Origin: Strobilurus pachycystidiatus
Lineage: Eukaryota; Basidiomycota; Agaricomycetes; Agaricales; Physalacriaceae
NCBI GenBank assembly: GCA_019915135.1
Contig: JAHLMK010000007.1
Coordinates: forward strand, 930,001 to 994,000
Direction of reading: 5' to 3'
Length of the DNA stretch: 64,000 nucleotides
Translations under genes and position numbers: made by a program
In this document: one piece after another, positions 46,235-58,398 of the stretch
Layout of the letters: each line of letters begins with the position of its first letter
How positions within the stretch are numbered: position 1 is the stretch's first letter
Notes under the pieces: generated by a model
What the model saw: the letters and a program-made list of their open reading frames with translations, nothing else
Database searches by the model: none
Told to the model about the DNA's origin: nothing

Positions 46235-47371
46235 CTAATCATCTGCGAAGAGAAGTTCATCATCCTCATCATCACTCGGAAGTCCCAGGTTTCCACCACC
46301 GAAATCGAGCTTGTTTCGTGATAATATATGATGCCTAAGGGTCTCATGAATACAAAAATCGAGAAGATTGTGGCTCCGTACCTTTCAAGAAGCTCCTCCA
46401 CACCGGCGGTACCTGCTTCCCAGTCCACACGTACCCAATTGTGAACTAGCTGGCCATTGCGATAGACAAGCATTGTTGGAAGCATGTCCAGGTCCACGTT
46501 CTCATCCTCATCGCTGTTCTCATCCTCTTCCCCATCCTCATCGTCGTCGTGATATTTGTCGTCGTCGTCCTCATCGTTGTCGTATTTCTCATGTATAGGA
46601 CGAGTCGGTCGATGTGCAGTCCTCGCCGGTGCTGCAGAAGGAGTGGAGGCAAAGCCCAGCGCGGAGGCACGACATCGAAGGAACTTTGTGTCAGGATTTA
46701 GGCGAGCGAGGCGTGTTAACGTGTCATCTAGCGTGTAACATCTGTCCAGCGACTTCAGATGTATTCAGTACCCAATTCAAGAGAAAGAGGAGTAAGACTG
46801 ACTTGGTCGTAGAGATGTACGACGACCCAGGCACCACCATTATCGTCTTTCTCAACAGCCTGGACAAAGCCCGCGCGCCCGACCTCTCTCAGATGTCCAA
46901 ATCGACCGTGCCTGGACATACCAAACACATCTACGCGTTCGCGTTCCCGGAAAACCAGAGGGTCGACCTTTTCTTCGCCTCGGTCGGCCTTTTCGCGTTC
47001 TTCCTCGAGGTAGGACTTTCCCACCAGAGCAGTCTTCTCCATGTGGTCTCGAAGTTCAGCCATTCCCTGTGCGTGGCGCTGTTTCTGCAGTGCGTCTGCC
47101 TCGTTGCGGTCGCGGATGACGCCTTTTACACCTGTCCGGCCTGGTCCCATCCCGATGGACTCTTGGGGCTCGGGATTCGGAGAGACGGGTTGGGGTTCGA
47201 GTTCATCGTCGTGCCAGCCATTATCGGATGAAGGAGAGGGTGTGCGCACGGGTGACGTTGAGCGCTCTTTCCCGTTGAAGAGTTCACCGGATAAGACAAG
47301 GCTTTCTATGTCGGTGTACTGGAAACCGAAGGTAAGCCTGTGGAAGAAACGAGCAGGCAGACCAGTACCAT
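46235..47371 (-). CDS. Phosducin-like protein (thioredoxin fold) with long acidic insert
   Basis: Phosducin-like proteins act with the CCT chaperonin in folding of G-protein beta or other client subunits. Exons are 47371-47369 (the ATG alone), 47318-46803, 46752-46382 and 46334-46235; the product is 329 residues. Landmarks are DIESLVLSGELFNG, SIGMGPGRTGVKGVIRDR, then GRFGHLREVGRAGFVQAVE at the start of the thioredoxin-like domain. VVVHLYDQ, SLDRCYTLDDTLTRLARLNP, MLPTMLVYRNGQLVHNWVRV and EELLER follow. Between KFLRCRASALGFAS and MLPTML there is an insertion of about 50 residues with a run of Asp/Glu (about 30 acidic positions). The C-terminus ends in an acidic tail (SDDEDDELLFADD). Confidence 0.88.
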
Positions 47372-47479
47372 TTGACAATGACGGATGAGCACAAGTGTCG
47401 GGCGTCCGGACCGAATTCATCTCGGCCTATTTTTGACGGACATCCATTTTGCCGTTTGACTAACAGTAAGATGCCCCCA

Positions 47480-47952
47480 CTAATACTCACACTCAATCTC
47501 GCACTGGGTGCAGAACATGTCGCGCCCGCAGGGTCAAATGTGACGGGGCGTCCTCTGCGATAACTATGTCTGCTTCACTAGGAAAGACATCGGCCAGCCT
47601 GAGCGTCGGCTGGATTCGCCTCCACCAGATGTCGAGGCGCTCTTGGTTATGCCGATAGGTACCGCCTACCACATTGGACCTCATGACTTTGGAGCTTATG
47701 CACCATTACACCGACTCTGCCTGCTATACTATCTGTCCAAATCTGGACATGAACGTCCTACATGTCTGGAGGTCTGTCGTGCCGAGCATAGCGTTCGTAG
47801 GCAGCGGCCTCCTGTACAACATTCTGGCCTTCTCGGCGCTTCACATCCATTCAAGTTCTTGGTGGCTTCAGAGGGATTGGACGGCAGATCTCAACAGCGT
47901 TGCTAATGCTGCAGGTGCTGCAAGTGAGAAGTGGCGCCCATGGATGGATTGA
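47480..47952 (+). pseudogene. Zn2Cys6 (Upc2-like) transcription-factor remnant
   Basis: The plus strand reads SRTGCRTCRARRVKCDG, the first half of a Zn2Cys6 cluster (CX2CX6C). The second half (CxxC...C) is not visible in any frame. Further on, PTTLDLMTLELMHHYTDSAC and VWRSVVPSIAF...LLYNILAFSALHI match the middle domain of sterol-regulator-like fungal factors (Upc2 group). The frame ends at 47952 after WRPWMD, whereas family members run several hundred residues further. The gene is thus truncated at both the cluster and the C-terminus. A short spliced protein cannot be excluded. Confidence 0.55.
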
Positions 47953-48210
47953 TTGCCAGCCAGCGCATTATTGAGCGAAAGCCTTGGTGACACCAGCTTG
48001 ATACCGACTCACCCTCTATCCGGTCCTTTCAAAATCTCTATGTTATCCGCGGAGCCTCAGTTAGGTCGATGCAAGAAGTTCTTATGTTTACAATAAGCAG
48101 TCATATTGGTATTATCGACAACAAACGATAGAGAGGGTGTGTGGTGGATGTAACGAGAGGATATAGTAGTCTCTAAATTGACTACATAAAGCGAGACGAG
48201 AGTGATGATA

Positions 48211-50328
48211 TCAGAATCCTCCGGAGTAGCGAGCGTTCCTCACGCCTGAAGTTCCACGTCGCTCGACCACGGTAGCAGAAGCACCAGCAGTCGAGTCAGT
48301 GACCGCGGGGGATGCCGTGTTTGTGGAACGAGCCTTGTCGACGACATGGTCGGTGTCGGTGGCGGTTGGAGCCGAGGTGGCGATGGCAGCCTCGGAATCG
48401 CAAGCTCCGTTATCGAGCCATACACCAGCCGCGCCTCCAGGAACGTCTACGAGAGGTTAGTCATCTTATAATTTAACCTAAACAAAGTGGGCCTTTACCC
48501 GCTTCTGTCCAGTAGGACGCGGTCCACAGGTGTCCGCTAGGGAAATGTCACAATGAGATCACCGTAAAGCAGAAAATATGAGAACACCTACTTGTAGGCG
48601 ACTTGAGAGCCGCCGGTGTACTAAAGAATGACATTGGTCAGCGCCAAGTCATCCGTAACATCTCGACGGTACACGTACCGCAACAGTGCTGTCCCACGCT
48701 GTTACACCGTCGCAGCTTCCAGTGCTAACGGTAGTCGTGGCAGAGGCAGTGGTAGTCTTGGATGTAGTCTCAGTTGGCGGAGTAGTAGTAGTAGTTTGGG
48801 TGGCGGTGGTGGCGGTGGTGACGCTTCCTTCTCCATCAGCCAGAGAATTCTTGATGGCAGCGTCAATACGGCCATTAGCTGTTAGCTTAAATGAGTACCG
48901 TTCTGAAAAGATGTCAATGCATGTCTTACCCCTCGCTTGTGAGATATCCCAGAACATCACGCCACCGAAAGAAGAGTATTGTGTGCGAGTGGCCAGGGCG
49001 ATGTTAGCGAGAGTAGCGGGATCAACGTAGCCAGATCCAGCAGCCGTAGACGAGGCCGGAGCACCGATGTAAACCTTGACGTCGGGATTTGGAGAAACGG
49101 TCTTGGCCCAGTTGTCCCTACATTTCAAATCATTGAAGGGGATGCACAGTCTGATGAGCCGGGGAGAAGACGTACCAGTCACCAAAGTTCCATGCGTTAG
49201 CGTTGTCATAGTTCTGTAGACCACAATAGTTGTTGTAGAACTATGAACATGTTATAGTACTGGACTTGTGTGCAAGGACGGCGAAGGGAAGGCTAACCTG
49301 GACGTAGATAGCATCAAATCCGACACTGTCGATCACGGATCCGAGATAAGCGTCTATGGAAGAATAGTCAATCTGGGATGAATACAGTCTGGTACCCTGG
49401 GCCTCCTCCTCCTATGTATGCGAGCCCGCTCACCTGGGAAAACACACTGAGGCGCCGCAGTTACATAGTACTTCTTGCTGGCGCTGTCCGAGAGAGACCT
49501 GATCTTCTTCGTGAAAGCAACGAAACCAGTACTGCTTCCGCCTTCGATATCCAAATCGACACTAAGCCATTTGACTGGGGTCAGCGGAAGAGTCGCACTT
49601 AGTCTGCACGACCACTGACCCGTCGAGCACTGCACTGCCGAATGGACGCGTGCTGCTGGAACCGCCCAAAAACAGGTCCCATATGGTCTGCGCAAAGGTT
49701 TCCGCTTGAGCATCGTCGGTAAAGGAAGCCGCGCCTGTCGCTCCTCCGAGACTAATAGTGACGATCTTTCCGGCCGCCTGGCAGGTCTCGATAGCAGAGG
49801 ACATGGACTGGCAGTTTGCCAAGCTGGTGCCATCAAAGACACCATTATCGGCTGCGTTACAGGACTAGAGGAATTGAGGAGGTGGACAGTGGTGAGCGCA
49901 TAGGTGACATACGTTGGCCATGTTGATTTCAGGCAGACCTCCAGTAGAAAAGAAGACATTCACGAACGCGAGAGGGAAGGCGTCAACGGAATCGTCCTTC
50001 ATCGATCAGCATCAATTGTACAAGTATTTGATTGTATAAGAACTCACTGAGCAGTAGGTAGACAAGTCTTGCTGCCAATTAGCCTGATCATCATGCGTTG
50101 CACCGTACGAGTTTTGGCCCCAGTACCTGTGGAAGATGAGAACCTGGCATCAGTGACATCGGGATGATGCGTACGCGACAACCTAAGGAACAGATCAGCT
50201 CAGCATAGGAAGCAGCACTGAGACAGTTCACAAACGTTGTCATTTCGCGTGTTGTCGTAGGCTGACGCCGAGAAAGCAGACGCAGTCAAGACAAGAGCAG
50301 TAGACAGGCCGGAGATGAGACGCGGCAT
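48211..50328 (-). CDS. Secreted GH18 chitinase (class III type) with C-terminal chitin-binding module
   Basis: Endochitinase-like glycoside hydrolase family 18. The signal peptide is MPRLISGLSTALVLTASAFS. The catalytic domain reads VVAYWGQNSYGATHDDQANW, INMAN, GKIVTISLGGATGAASF, then the active-site DxDxE in GVDLDIEGGSS, YYVTAAPQCVFPD, FYNNYCGLQNYDNANAWNFG and GVMFWDISQA. A Ser/Thr-rich linker follows. The C-terminal module CDGVTAWDSTVA ... LWTASYWTEA ... GVWLDNGAC resembles CBM5/12. The stop is at 48211. Introns are many and small, and phases agree at the junctions that I traced. Likely role: wall remodelling, autolysis or chitin feeding. Confidence 0.88.
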
Positions 50329-51258
50329 TCCGAAGACTTAAGAAAGGAGGGAAAACGAGGGGATGAGGAGAAAATCCTTTTGTGATTATCAGTTTCGAGG
50401 TGTCGCGCTTTTAAGAGTACGCACCATCGACGATATACGGGGAAGTCTACAGGGCATATTGGAACACTGACGCAACAGTCCCTCATGGTAATCAGGTGCA
50501 TGTAGGAATTTGTAGTGAAGCACTTCAACCCACACAGGAGAGATGTGCTCTGTGATAAACCAGCAATGAGCACGGGCATTGCAAAATCTGAGTGGAGTTC
50601 CTCCATGTGCGCCGTATCTAGCAGATGCGCCCCCATGTGTTTCAGGATCGTTGTGAGAGGTCCACCAGTTGGACGCCGCTGCCTCGTCGATTCAGAGGAG
50701 AGATGTTCAGTGGCTGTATCGTGAGTCGCAATCGCAGAGGCCCCATATTAAATTTGCTGATTCTGCGACGTTAGCCTCATGATAAGCCAAGACTAGTCTA
50801 AGTCCGTTCCAGTAGCAGCTAAGTGTCACCCGAAACAAGACTGTAAAATCAGGAGCCAGCGGGTTGCATCAAAGAAGCCAGTTGCTATCGACTCAAAGCT
50901 CGTCCACATGGTGACACGGTTCACGTTGTTGAAGTCTATTAGTATTTTGAATTCCATTTAGTCGCTGTGATTGCCGAAGGCAGTCTTGCAATTGCCCAGT
51001 ACTTATTAAGTTATGTAACACCAAGCTGAGAGGTCCGCAAAGCTGTAGATGTCAACGTCTGAAGCTCATGCATGAGTCAAGAACACCGTAGAACACCGTT
51101 CGCACAGTCCGGTAATTGCAATTGCAGTTCTCGGTCCTTGGCGCTCACTTTACGCCACGATCGTTGTCAAATCCGATATATATTGTTCGTTATCAAGTCG
51201 CCGCGCTAGTAATGTACTATATCAAGCAAAAGAAAGCGGTGAATGTTGAACTCTAGCA
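50329..51258. other. Chitinase promoter side and intergenic spacer
   Basis: No coding sequence is recognised in about 930 bp. The left part should hold the chitinase promoter and the right part the 3' end of the F-box gene at 51259. Confidence 0.5.
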
Positions 51259-52878
51259 TCAGTAAATAGAATTGGAGTATTCACGTCCCATTGCGAGTAT
51301 GTCATCCCCTTCAACTATCCACGACACTTCCAGCCCAGCGTCTTCTAATTCCCTGAGGCGGAGCGACAGTAAGGACGTGGAGTATATGGGGTGGGGATCG
51401 TCAGGATACGAGTCATTGTGAAGTGTCAACTTTTCAAGACGTGTCGCGCCCTCCGGGACATTCCATCGCGAGGACACCATCGTCTCCAAATGCTCGTTGA
51501 AGAGATTGTCTTCGGAGAAAGTTGTCGTAATTTTCAAATGGCGTAGTTCAGGGAGGAAGGGGCGGCTACTGGGCTGGGAATGGGCGAGGAACTTGACAGT
51601 CTTGGTGACATCTGAGGGATTGTAGGTCTCGTAGCCAAAATGGAGATGAACTGTTTGCAAAGATGTCAAGGGGAGAATCGGGGAGATGTCCGGCAGCGTG
51701 ATGGAGCAGCTCAGGTCGAGGAACCTGAGAGGACATTTTGATCGTAGGATGAGGTCGCATAAGCGCGATGCGGCCTTTTTGTGTGGCGCTGAATGCCTTG
51801 AACAAGCACCGTGACAGTAGAAAGTGTTCTCGTCTGAATTCTCGTGAACGTAGAGCTCTTCCAACGCGGGCATCGACATAACATCGAGTACTTTGGTTAT
51901 ACCGCATGGTAAGACAGTCAAGCTCCAAAGCGTCGGGCAAACAGTGAAACCTTCCGGTTGAAAGGCTTCATTTGAGCCATCTCTGTCGGCGATGCAAACA
52001 ATGGTGAGGGCAGCTAGGCTAGTCGCACTGTGCATGAAATGACGGAAAGATTTGGGTCCGGCAAATGGTCCAGAGAAGGATGTCAAGGAATGGTAAGTCA
52101 TTTGGACAGAGGCAAAGGTGTCGAAGGCCATGTTTGTGACGAGTGTGCGAAGACAAGAAGGAAGGACAAGCGAGTAATCGTCCAACTCTAAATCATCGTT
52201 TCCTTCTTCCACGGTACCTTCATAGAACAGCTCCAATTTTTGCAAGTTGCTCCAAGGGCAGTCCTGTCGGGTTATCTCTTCGAGAAACCCTTGCAGCCCT
52301 TCGGCTTTGCTCGTGAGGGAGAGGGAGCGCCAACGCAAAATGTGGCCCGAGATTGGAGCCAACCAGATATCTAGATTATCCGGATGAAGTCTCTTGATAG
52401 TGATGTCTAGAGGAAGTGGGTTGGACAGGATGAGATGTTGTTGTAGGATATCCTGTCTCTTCAAGTTCCGAAGATCACGGCGGGGTCTCCGGTAAGCGAC
52501 AATGTCAATCTTGGACCAGAGGGAAGGAGAGGAGCGTGATAGTGTTCGCCAATGTTTGCAGACATGACCAAAAACACACGGCGCGTGCTCAGGGAGCAGG
52601 TCGTTGCCGCGCGCGTATTGGAAGATGTGGAGGAGGATTTCACGCGACAAGGAACGGATGGGCGCGTTGAGACTACGAGTTTGTTCCATCTCGAAGGCCG
52701 TAGACCACATACGTTTCTTTTTGTGGGCAATTTGAGATTGAAGCCCATTGATTTCCTGGTCGAGCTGCACCATATCGGCGTACAGTGCCTCGACGCGTGC
52801 AGGAACTGCCGACGCGTCCGATAACATCTGCCCGGAACGAAGCAATTCAAGCACATTTTCCAAGTCGGCTGACGGCAT
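51259..52878 (-). CDS. F-box protein with N-terminal coiled coil (second of this type)
   Basis: Single exon of 539 residues from the ATG at 52878 (reading MPSADLENVLELL). Coiled coil at about residues 25-65 (VEALYADMVQLDQEINGLQ), F-box at about 70-115 (APIRSLSREILLHIFQYA ... VCKHWRTLSRSSPSLWSKI). A long leucine-rich region follows, with HLKITTTFSEDNLF and TRLEKLTLHNDSYPDD near the C-terminus. Same architecture as the gene at 35581, but the sequence has diverged strongly, so these are not recent duplicates. Predicted SCF substrate receptor. Confidence 0.87.
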   Translation of the reverse strand: MPSADLENVLELLRSGQMLSDASAVPARVEALYADMVQLDQEINGLQSQIAHKKKRMWSTAFEMEQTRSLNAPIRSLSREILLHIFQYARGNDLLPEHAPCVFGHVCKHWRTLSRSSPSLWSKIDIVAYRRPRRDLRNLKRQDILQQHLILSNPLPLDITIKRLHPDNLDIWLAPISGHILRWRSLSLTSKAEGLQGFLEEITRQDCPWSNLQKLELFYEGTVEEGNDDLELDDYSLVLPSCLRTLVTNMAFDTFASVQMTYHSLTSFSGPFAGPKSFRHFMHSATSLAALTIVCIADRDGSNEAFQPEGFTVCPTLWSLTVLPCGITKVLDVMSMPALEELYVHENSDENTFYCHGACSRHSAPHKKAASRLCDLILRSKCPLRFLDLSCSITLPDISPILPLTSLQTVHLHFGYETYNPSDVTKTVKFLAHSQPSSRPFLPELRHLKITTTFSEDNLFNEHLETMVSSRWNVPEGATRLEKLTLHNDSYPDDPHPIYSTSLLSLRLRELEDAGLEVSWIVEGDDILAMGREYSNSIY

Positions 52879-53402
52879 AACGATGGCCTTTGGGATGTTC
52901 AATTCGACTTGTTGAAGGAGATGCAAAAAACACGTACGTGCTGTGGTGGGAAGACACAGGTTACGAGATAAGATAAGATCTAAAAATCGAGGATGGTCAA
53001 TTACCGAAAAAGTAATAAATCCAGGCAGACAAGCTCAAAATTCAGTCCTTATTGCTTTGGCACTGCGCTCGCCCGGCTCCGCCTTCATTGCCGCAGCAAC
53101 AAGAACAGTGCATAGCTGTACGCCTTACTCGACATGACGTAAAGGCAATATCGAAGCACGTGGCTGTGCAACTGTATAAACCCTACCACCACCAGGTTCT
53201 GACGCAGTGTTTTGCTGCGCCACGCCGAGTTGCACGTTCACCGCTCTTAAGCACCTTCCACCACCATCTCGCATATCTCGCCTCGTCCCCGCCATTCCCG
53301 AGCGCCCGCCTTATCCTTGTTATCGTCACACGGAACGTCATCGTCCTCCGCCTCCCCGAGCGCCCACAGAGTGCAACTCGTACCGACTCCGTTGCGCCCG
53401 CC

Positions 53403-54943
53403 ATGACAATACTAGACACAATAAAGAGCGGCTTGGACAGAGTCATGCCAAGCGGAGGCAGTCGGATACCGCCCACAACGTCGGGAATATCAAGCATGGG
53501 GAGCGGAGGCATAGGCCACGCGCGATTTGAGGACGACGTACGTCTCTGCTCTTTTAGGCTCATTTTAAGCTTTCCTTCTCTTCCGGCTCTGCCCTAACGG
53601 CCAAACCGAGCTTGGCGTAGGCGTGCAACCCATAGCTTACCTAAGCATGTTCGTTACCCTCATACCTGCATGGAGAGCTCCAGCGCCCTTGTTTTCCTGC
53701 TCTTCGTGCCTCTAGTATGGGTTGCATGGCTTTGGGTCGCATTCTACTGTTCTCCCGACCACCAGACACCATGACTGACCACTTTTGCAGATGATCATCT
53801 CCAAGCCCGCAATCGTCTTCCATGCCTCCCAGATATTCTTCAACTTTCTTGCCATGTGCTGTTTCGCCAGTGTTGCCGCATTCCAGGCAAAATGGAAAGT
53901 TGGTCCATGTGCGTTTTCCTTTCCAAATACGCGTCGTGCGCGCTCATTTCCCTCAGCTGGGCTGTCCGGTTTCACACTCTTCCTCGCGGTCCTTGGCATC
54001 CTTGTCGCGTCATTCATGCTTGCCGTCCCAGTGATTTACGAAAAATACGACAAACTTGCGCGCCTAGCACGTATCATGAAGGAGTTACGAGTGGGGTTCA
54101 TTCTCACGGGCTCAAGCACCGTGTTCAGCTTGTTGATTGCGTGCGCGGCCATTCCATGTTTCCGTCTGATATGTGTTGACATCCGCACAGCTTCATCGTT
54201 ACCATCTCCGCTTGGACCGAAGCTGGCTGCAAGAACGCTGACAAAGATCCACACGCCGACCTGGGCGATGATTTCAAAGATGGGCTGTCTGGCTGGTGTA
54301 GTACCAAAAAGGCGGCAGCTATTTTTCTCTGGCTTGCCTTTGGTAAGTTTCCCATGATCTCTGCATCTCTCTCTCTCACTTTTCTTTAGGATTCTGGGCA
54401 GCGTCTCTGACATCATTACTCCTCGAGTGGCGACGAGGAGGAGGGAGGACACCATTCAAAGGCGGCCGCAAGCCGCAGGACCCCCCATTCATTGCCCCGG
54501 ATCACGAAGCTGTGCAGAATTATGATGAGGATGAGGATGATAGCGTCAGCGCTATTCCGCAGCCCACATCTCGGCCTCAAGATCCCTTCTCTGATGTGAA
54601 CCGCTATTCGACATCTCGGCCTGTCTCCAACGCGTACTCTTCCGCTCCTTCGGGCGGAGGAAGGGCAAGCATGGACGTATACGGCGCGTTTGAAGACACA
54701 GCACCGACTGGTTACTCACCTGGCGGATATGGCGCTCCATCGTCGGGCTACACTGGATATCAGGGTACACCTTCCAGCTACGCGGCACCGACACTTCCCG
54801 AGCCGGATATGGGCCCTCGGGTTGACATGAGCAAGACCATGCAGTATGCGGCTGAGGATCCCTACGATAAAATAAGGGCCAGTATCCATGGAGCCCCCCC
54901 TCCCGCCGACCCCGGCTACAATAACTACAACAACTACCGATGA
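53403..54943 (+). CDS. Four-helix membrane protein with Pro/Ser/Tyr-rich cytosolic tail
   Basis: Starts at the ATG at 53403 (MTILDTIKSGLDRVMPSGGS); the first exon ends at 53537. Later exons encode hydrophobic segments: ALVFLLFVPLVWVAWLW, IFFNFLAMCCFASVAAF, FTLFLAVLGILVASFMLAV, and AAAIFLWLAF continuing to GFWAASLTSLLL. An extracellular-type loop with Cys residues lies between helices 3 and 4 (AWTEAGCKNADKDPHAD ... GWCSTKK). The tail (EAVQNYDEDEDDSVSAIPQP ... PGYNNYNNYR) is acidic, then Gly/Tyr/Pro-rich. The layout recalls MARVEL-like or Sur7-like fungal membrane proteins, but I see no diagnostic motif. Exon joins near 53640-53790 and 54150-54180 are approximate. Confidence 0.7.
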
Positions 54944-55979
54944 GGTCTTGGGTCATGATTACGATCCGTACACATGTAGCTATCATGGACTTAACACTTT
55001 ACCCTATCTGTTTTCTTTTTCGCTGTACTCCTAATCTATTTAACAGTATGAACGCGAATTTTGTACACTATATGGCTGACCCTGTTCATGTCTTTGCTAG
55101 GAAACAACGTTGATAGATTCCGTGGATGGCACTCCTTTTCGATCCATGCCTCGAGAATGCTTAGACGGCTTGTGACAGTAGCGTGATATGGAAGTCTGAC
55201 CTTGTTGCTCCGCACGACTATAGCTAGAGCTCTGGGAGGCAAGTTTGCCATGATAAGATTCACTGATCAAGATATTTTGTCCCGGTTGCGAACTTTCTCG
55301 ACATCTCCCTGGTGAAATAACAAGGTACGCAGTGAACTGGCAGTGAATGAAGGAGCTGAGATATCAAATCATTATGTAATCAAAGATGAACGCAAATCTT
55401 AAGTCTCCAAAATCGACTGTTCTGGCTTCAAGCTTCATCAACGACGCGACCGCGTTGTCTGACAGTCAATGTGTTGATGGCAGATGCAATTGCTGAGGGT
55501 ATAAATGACCTGTCAGTTGGTTTCCGACCCAGGCTAAGCCGAAGTCAAAGGAGTGCGGTAAATTGTATCTGCGTAGTCAAGTGAGCGTCTGGCAGACTCG
55601 ACGCTCATACAAAACCTGAAATAGCGATCGCGCGAGACGTTGCGTGCGCAGTAGCCCCAGAGTAGGTTGGTAAGCTAGAGGAAGGTGCAGATTGCCGGTC
55701 CTCTACACTGAGCTCGAGTCGATATCCTATGATTTACAGTGGGATACTGGAACATGGCTGAACGCGCCTCGTAAATTTCCTTTGAGTGACGCGCGCCGCG
55801 CGGTGTCAAGGTTGCACTCCACAAGGCGGGCCGCCCGATCGTGAGCCGGTCATGGTAAGTGCCATGTTCAAGCCAAATACCGCAAAATATTCGCCTCCTA
55901 CTTCCATTACCGCCGCTGTATATTGCTATTTTGCGCGGTTTGCGGCATTCTCTAGGTCGCATACACAACAGCGCCGCCA
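54944..55979. other. Intergenic, about 1 kb
   Basis: No coding sequence is recognised. The right half is the promoter side of the PI4P 5-kinase gene. Confidence 0.5.
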
Positions 55980-58398
55980 ATGGCTAGCGCAGCCGTGATA
56001 GCCTCGCGCTCACCGTCGCCGCCGATGTCGGTGGACCATTCTCGCAGGCAGAGCATGATAAGCTCGTCTCATTCATCGTCCGTCGCATCATTCAGGACGG
56101 CGCCACTGGGCTCGCCGCCTTCTGCGTCGACCTCGTCGTCCAAGTCGTCGCTTCACACCGTTGGCCCGGAGTCGCCGCCAATGGTCAACCCACTCCATTC
56201 AATGAGCACTTCGATGCAGCACCAGGCATCCCATCCCGAAATACACATCCTCAAGGTCACCGCCGACTCTGTACAGATGGAAGCAGGCGCCATTCCCGAC
56301 TCGATGCTGAAGAGGGTGTCCCAGGCCGTCACCAGCGTCGTCACTCGAAAGGCGGACCGTAGCGACGACGACCACTTTGGTCCGCCACCTCCTTCTCCAC
56401 CCGCCAGTGTCGAACGAACTGATGACGAGGCTGCAGCGGACGCCCAGTCGTCGGTCGCGACGTTTGGCGGGAAAGTTGTCTTTGACGAGCCCGAGGGTTT
56501 TTTCGACCACGCTGGCCTTTCCCCGGACTCCGCCCGAGACCACCATATCTCCGTCTCCTCATCGGCGTCAACAGTGCGGCCACCTCCAATGCGCGCATCG
56601 ACCAGCATTCCTTCCGAGAGCATTCAGCGTTCTTCGACTGACACCAAGGTACCTCTAGCCACCATCCGCGCCCCGGACCTCGAGTCAGCCGACAGCTCGT
56701 CGTCTCAATATCTGCAACCTCCACCCATAACAATGCATCGGCCAGCCAGGCGTAACACGACGGGGTCGTCTCCTATAGCGTCGTTGCCATCTCGTCTAGG
56801 CGGTCACCGGTCATCACTCCACCAGCAATATGCATCTCAACCCCATGAGGACATGGAGCCCGACGACGATGTCGCGAGTGACATCCAACTACATGCTGAG
56901 AAGATACGGCGCGAGCGCATGGAGAAGCGTGCCAAGCAGCAGCAAGCGGAGGCCGCCCTTACCAGATCTGAAACGAGAAACAAGGCCGACGACGTTCCTC
57001 TCGTAGGCAACCTTATCGGCGAGGACCACGTCAACTACGTCTTGATGTACAACATGTTAACCGGGATTCGCATCGGCGTACGTATTTTCAGCTCTGCTTG
57101 CGAAACTCTAAAATCTTAATTCTTCCATTAGGTTTCCCGATGTCAGGCCAAAATAAAGCGCCCGCTAACAGACGAAGACTTCACCGCCCGCCATAAATTC
57201 TCGTTTGATATCGTCGGCAACGAGCTTACGCCCTCCGCCAAGTATGACTTCAAGTTCAAGGACTACGCTCCTTGGGTCTTCCGCTCGCTACGAGAAGAAC
57301 ACTTCCACCTCGACCCCGCCGACTACCTCCTCTCACTTACCTCCAAGTACATCCTCTCCGAACTAGGCTCTCCCGGGAAGTCGGGATCGTTCTTCTACTT
57401 CTCTCGCGACTACCGCTTCATCATCAAAACCATTCGACACAGCGAGCATAAATTCCTGTTGAGCGTTCTAAAGCAGTATTACACTCACGTCAAGGACAAC
57501 CCGCACACCCTGCTTTCACGATTCTACGGTCTGCATCGTGTTAAACTACCGCGAGGTCGCAAGATACACTTTGTGATCATGAACAACCTGTTCCCGCCTC
57601 ACAAGGATATCCACGAGACGTACGATTTGAAAGGCAGTACGGTTGGAAGGGAGTATCCAGAGGAGCTGAGGAAGGATAAGAGCAATCCAGTGTTGAAGGA
57701 CCTCAACTGGATCAACAAGGGGCATACGTTGGAATTGGGCCCTGAGAAGAGGGCGTTGTTGACGGAGCAGCTGAGGAGGGATAAGGAGATGCTCAAGTCG
57801 ATCCATGTGATGGATTACAGTCTCCTCGTGGGCATTCACAGCATGCAGAGGGGGAACAGAGATAACGTCCGGAAGAACACTCTCAAAGTGTTCGAAGTGA
57901 GCTGGTTCCTAGTTTGTTATTGCGCTTTTCATCTGACCGCGTTTACAGCCCGATCTTCCGCATGGACACGGACACCATCGGCGCCGACCCACGCTAAGTG
58001 GGGTCTCTTTGGGCAAGAGTGGCACCTTTTCTCCCGAGGCTATTGCCATGCGACGAGCGATGCGCGAGTCCGACCTCAAACGTATAGGGAATGGGACCTT
58101 CCGACTCCCGGAACAAGACACAGGTGATCGACAGCACTTCTTGTTCTACCAAGACGAGGGTGGCCTGCGCGGAACTGATGAAAATAACGACTTCTTGGAC
58201 ACGATATATTACCTGGGCGTGATCGACATATTAACGCCATACTCTCTGACGAAGAAGCTGGAGCACATATGGAAGGGGATGAAAGCGGATCGACACAAGA
58301 TAAGTCCTGTGCCACCCGACGAGTACGCGGATCGGTTCTTTGCGTTCATAAAAGCAACCATGCGCGGTGGTGGCGGGGCCGAGGCATTCCGACCATAG
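55980..58398 (+). CDS. MSS4: Phosphatidylinositol-4-phosphate 5-kinase
   Basis: Makes PtdIns(4,5)P2 at the plasma membrane, controlling actin, endocytosis and signalling. Exons 55980-57077, 57132-57896 and 57949-58398 give 770 residues. Residues 1 to about 340 are disordered, Ser/Pro-rich, with an Arg/Lys/Glu-rich helix ([20 protein letters not shown]) before the kinase. The PIPK domain shows [68 protein letters not shown], the catalytic [11 protein letters not shown], and the C-terminal [34 protein letters not shown] with the specificity region. All junctions are in phase. It ends convergent with ATG18. Confidence 0.93.
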
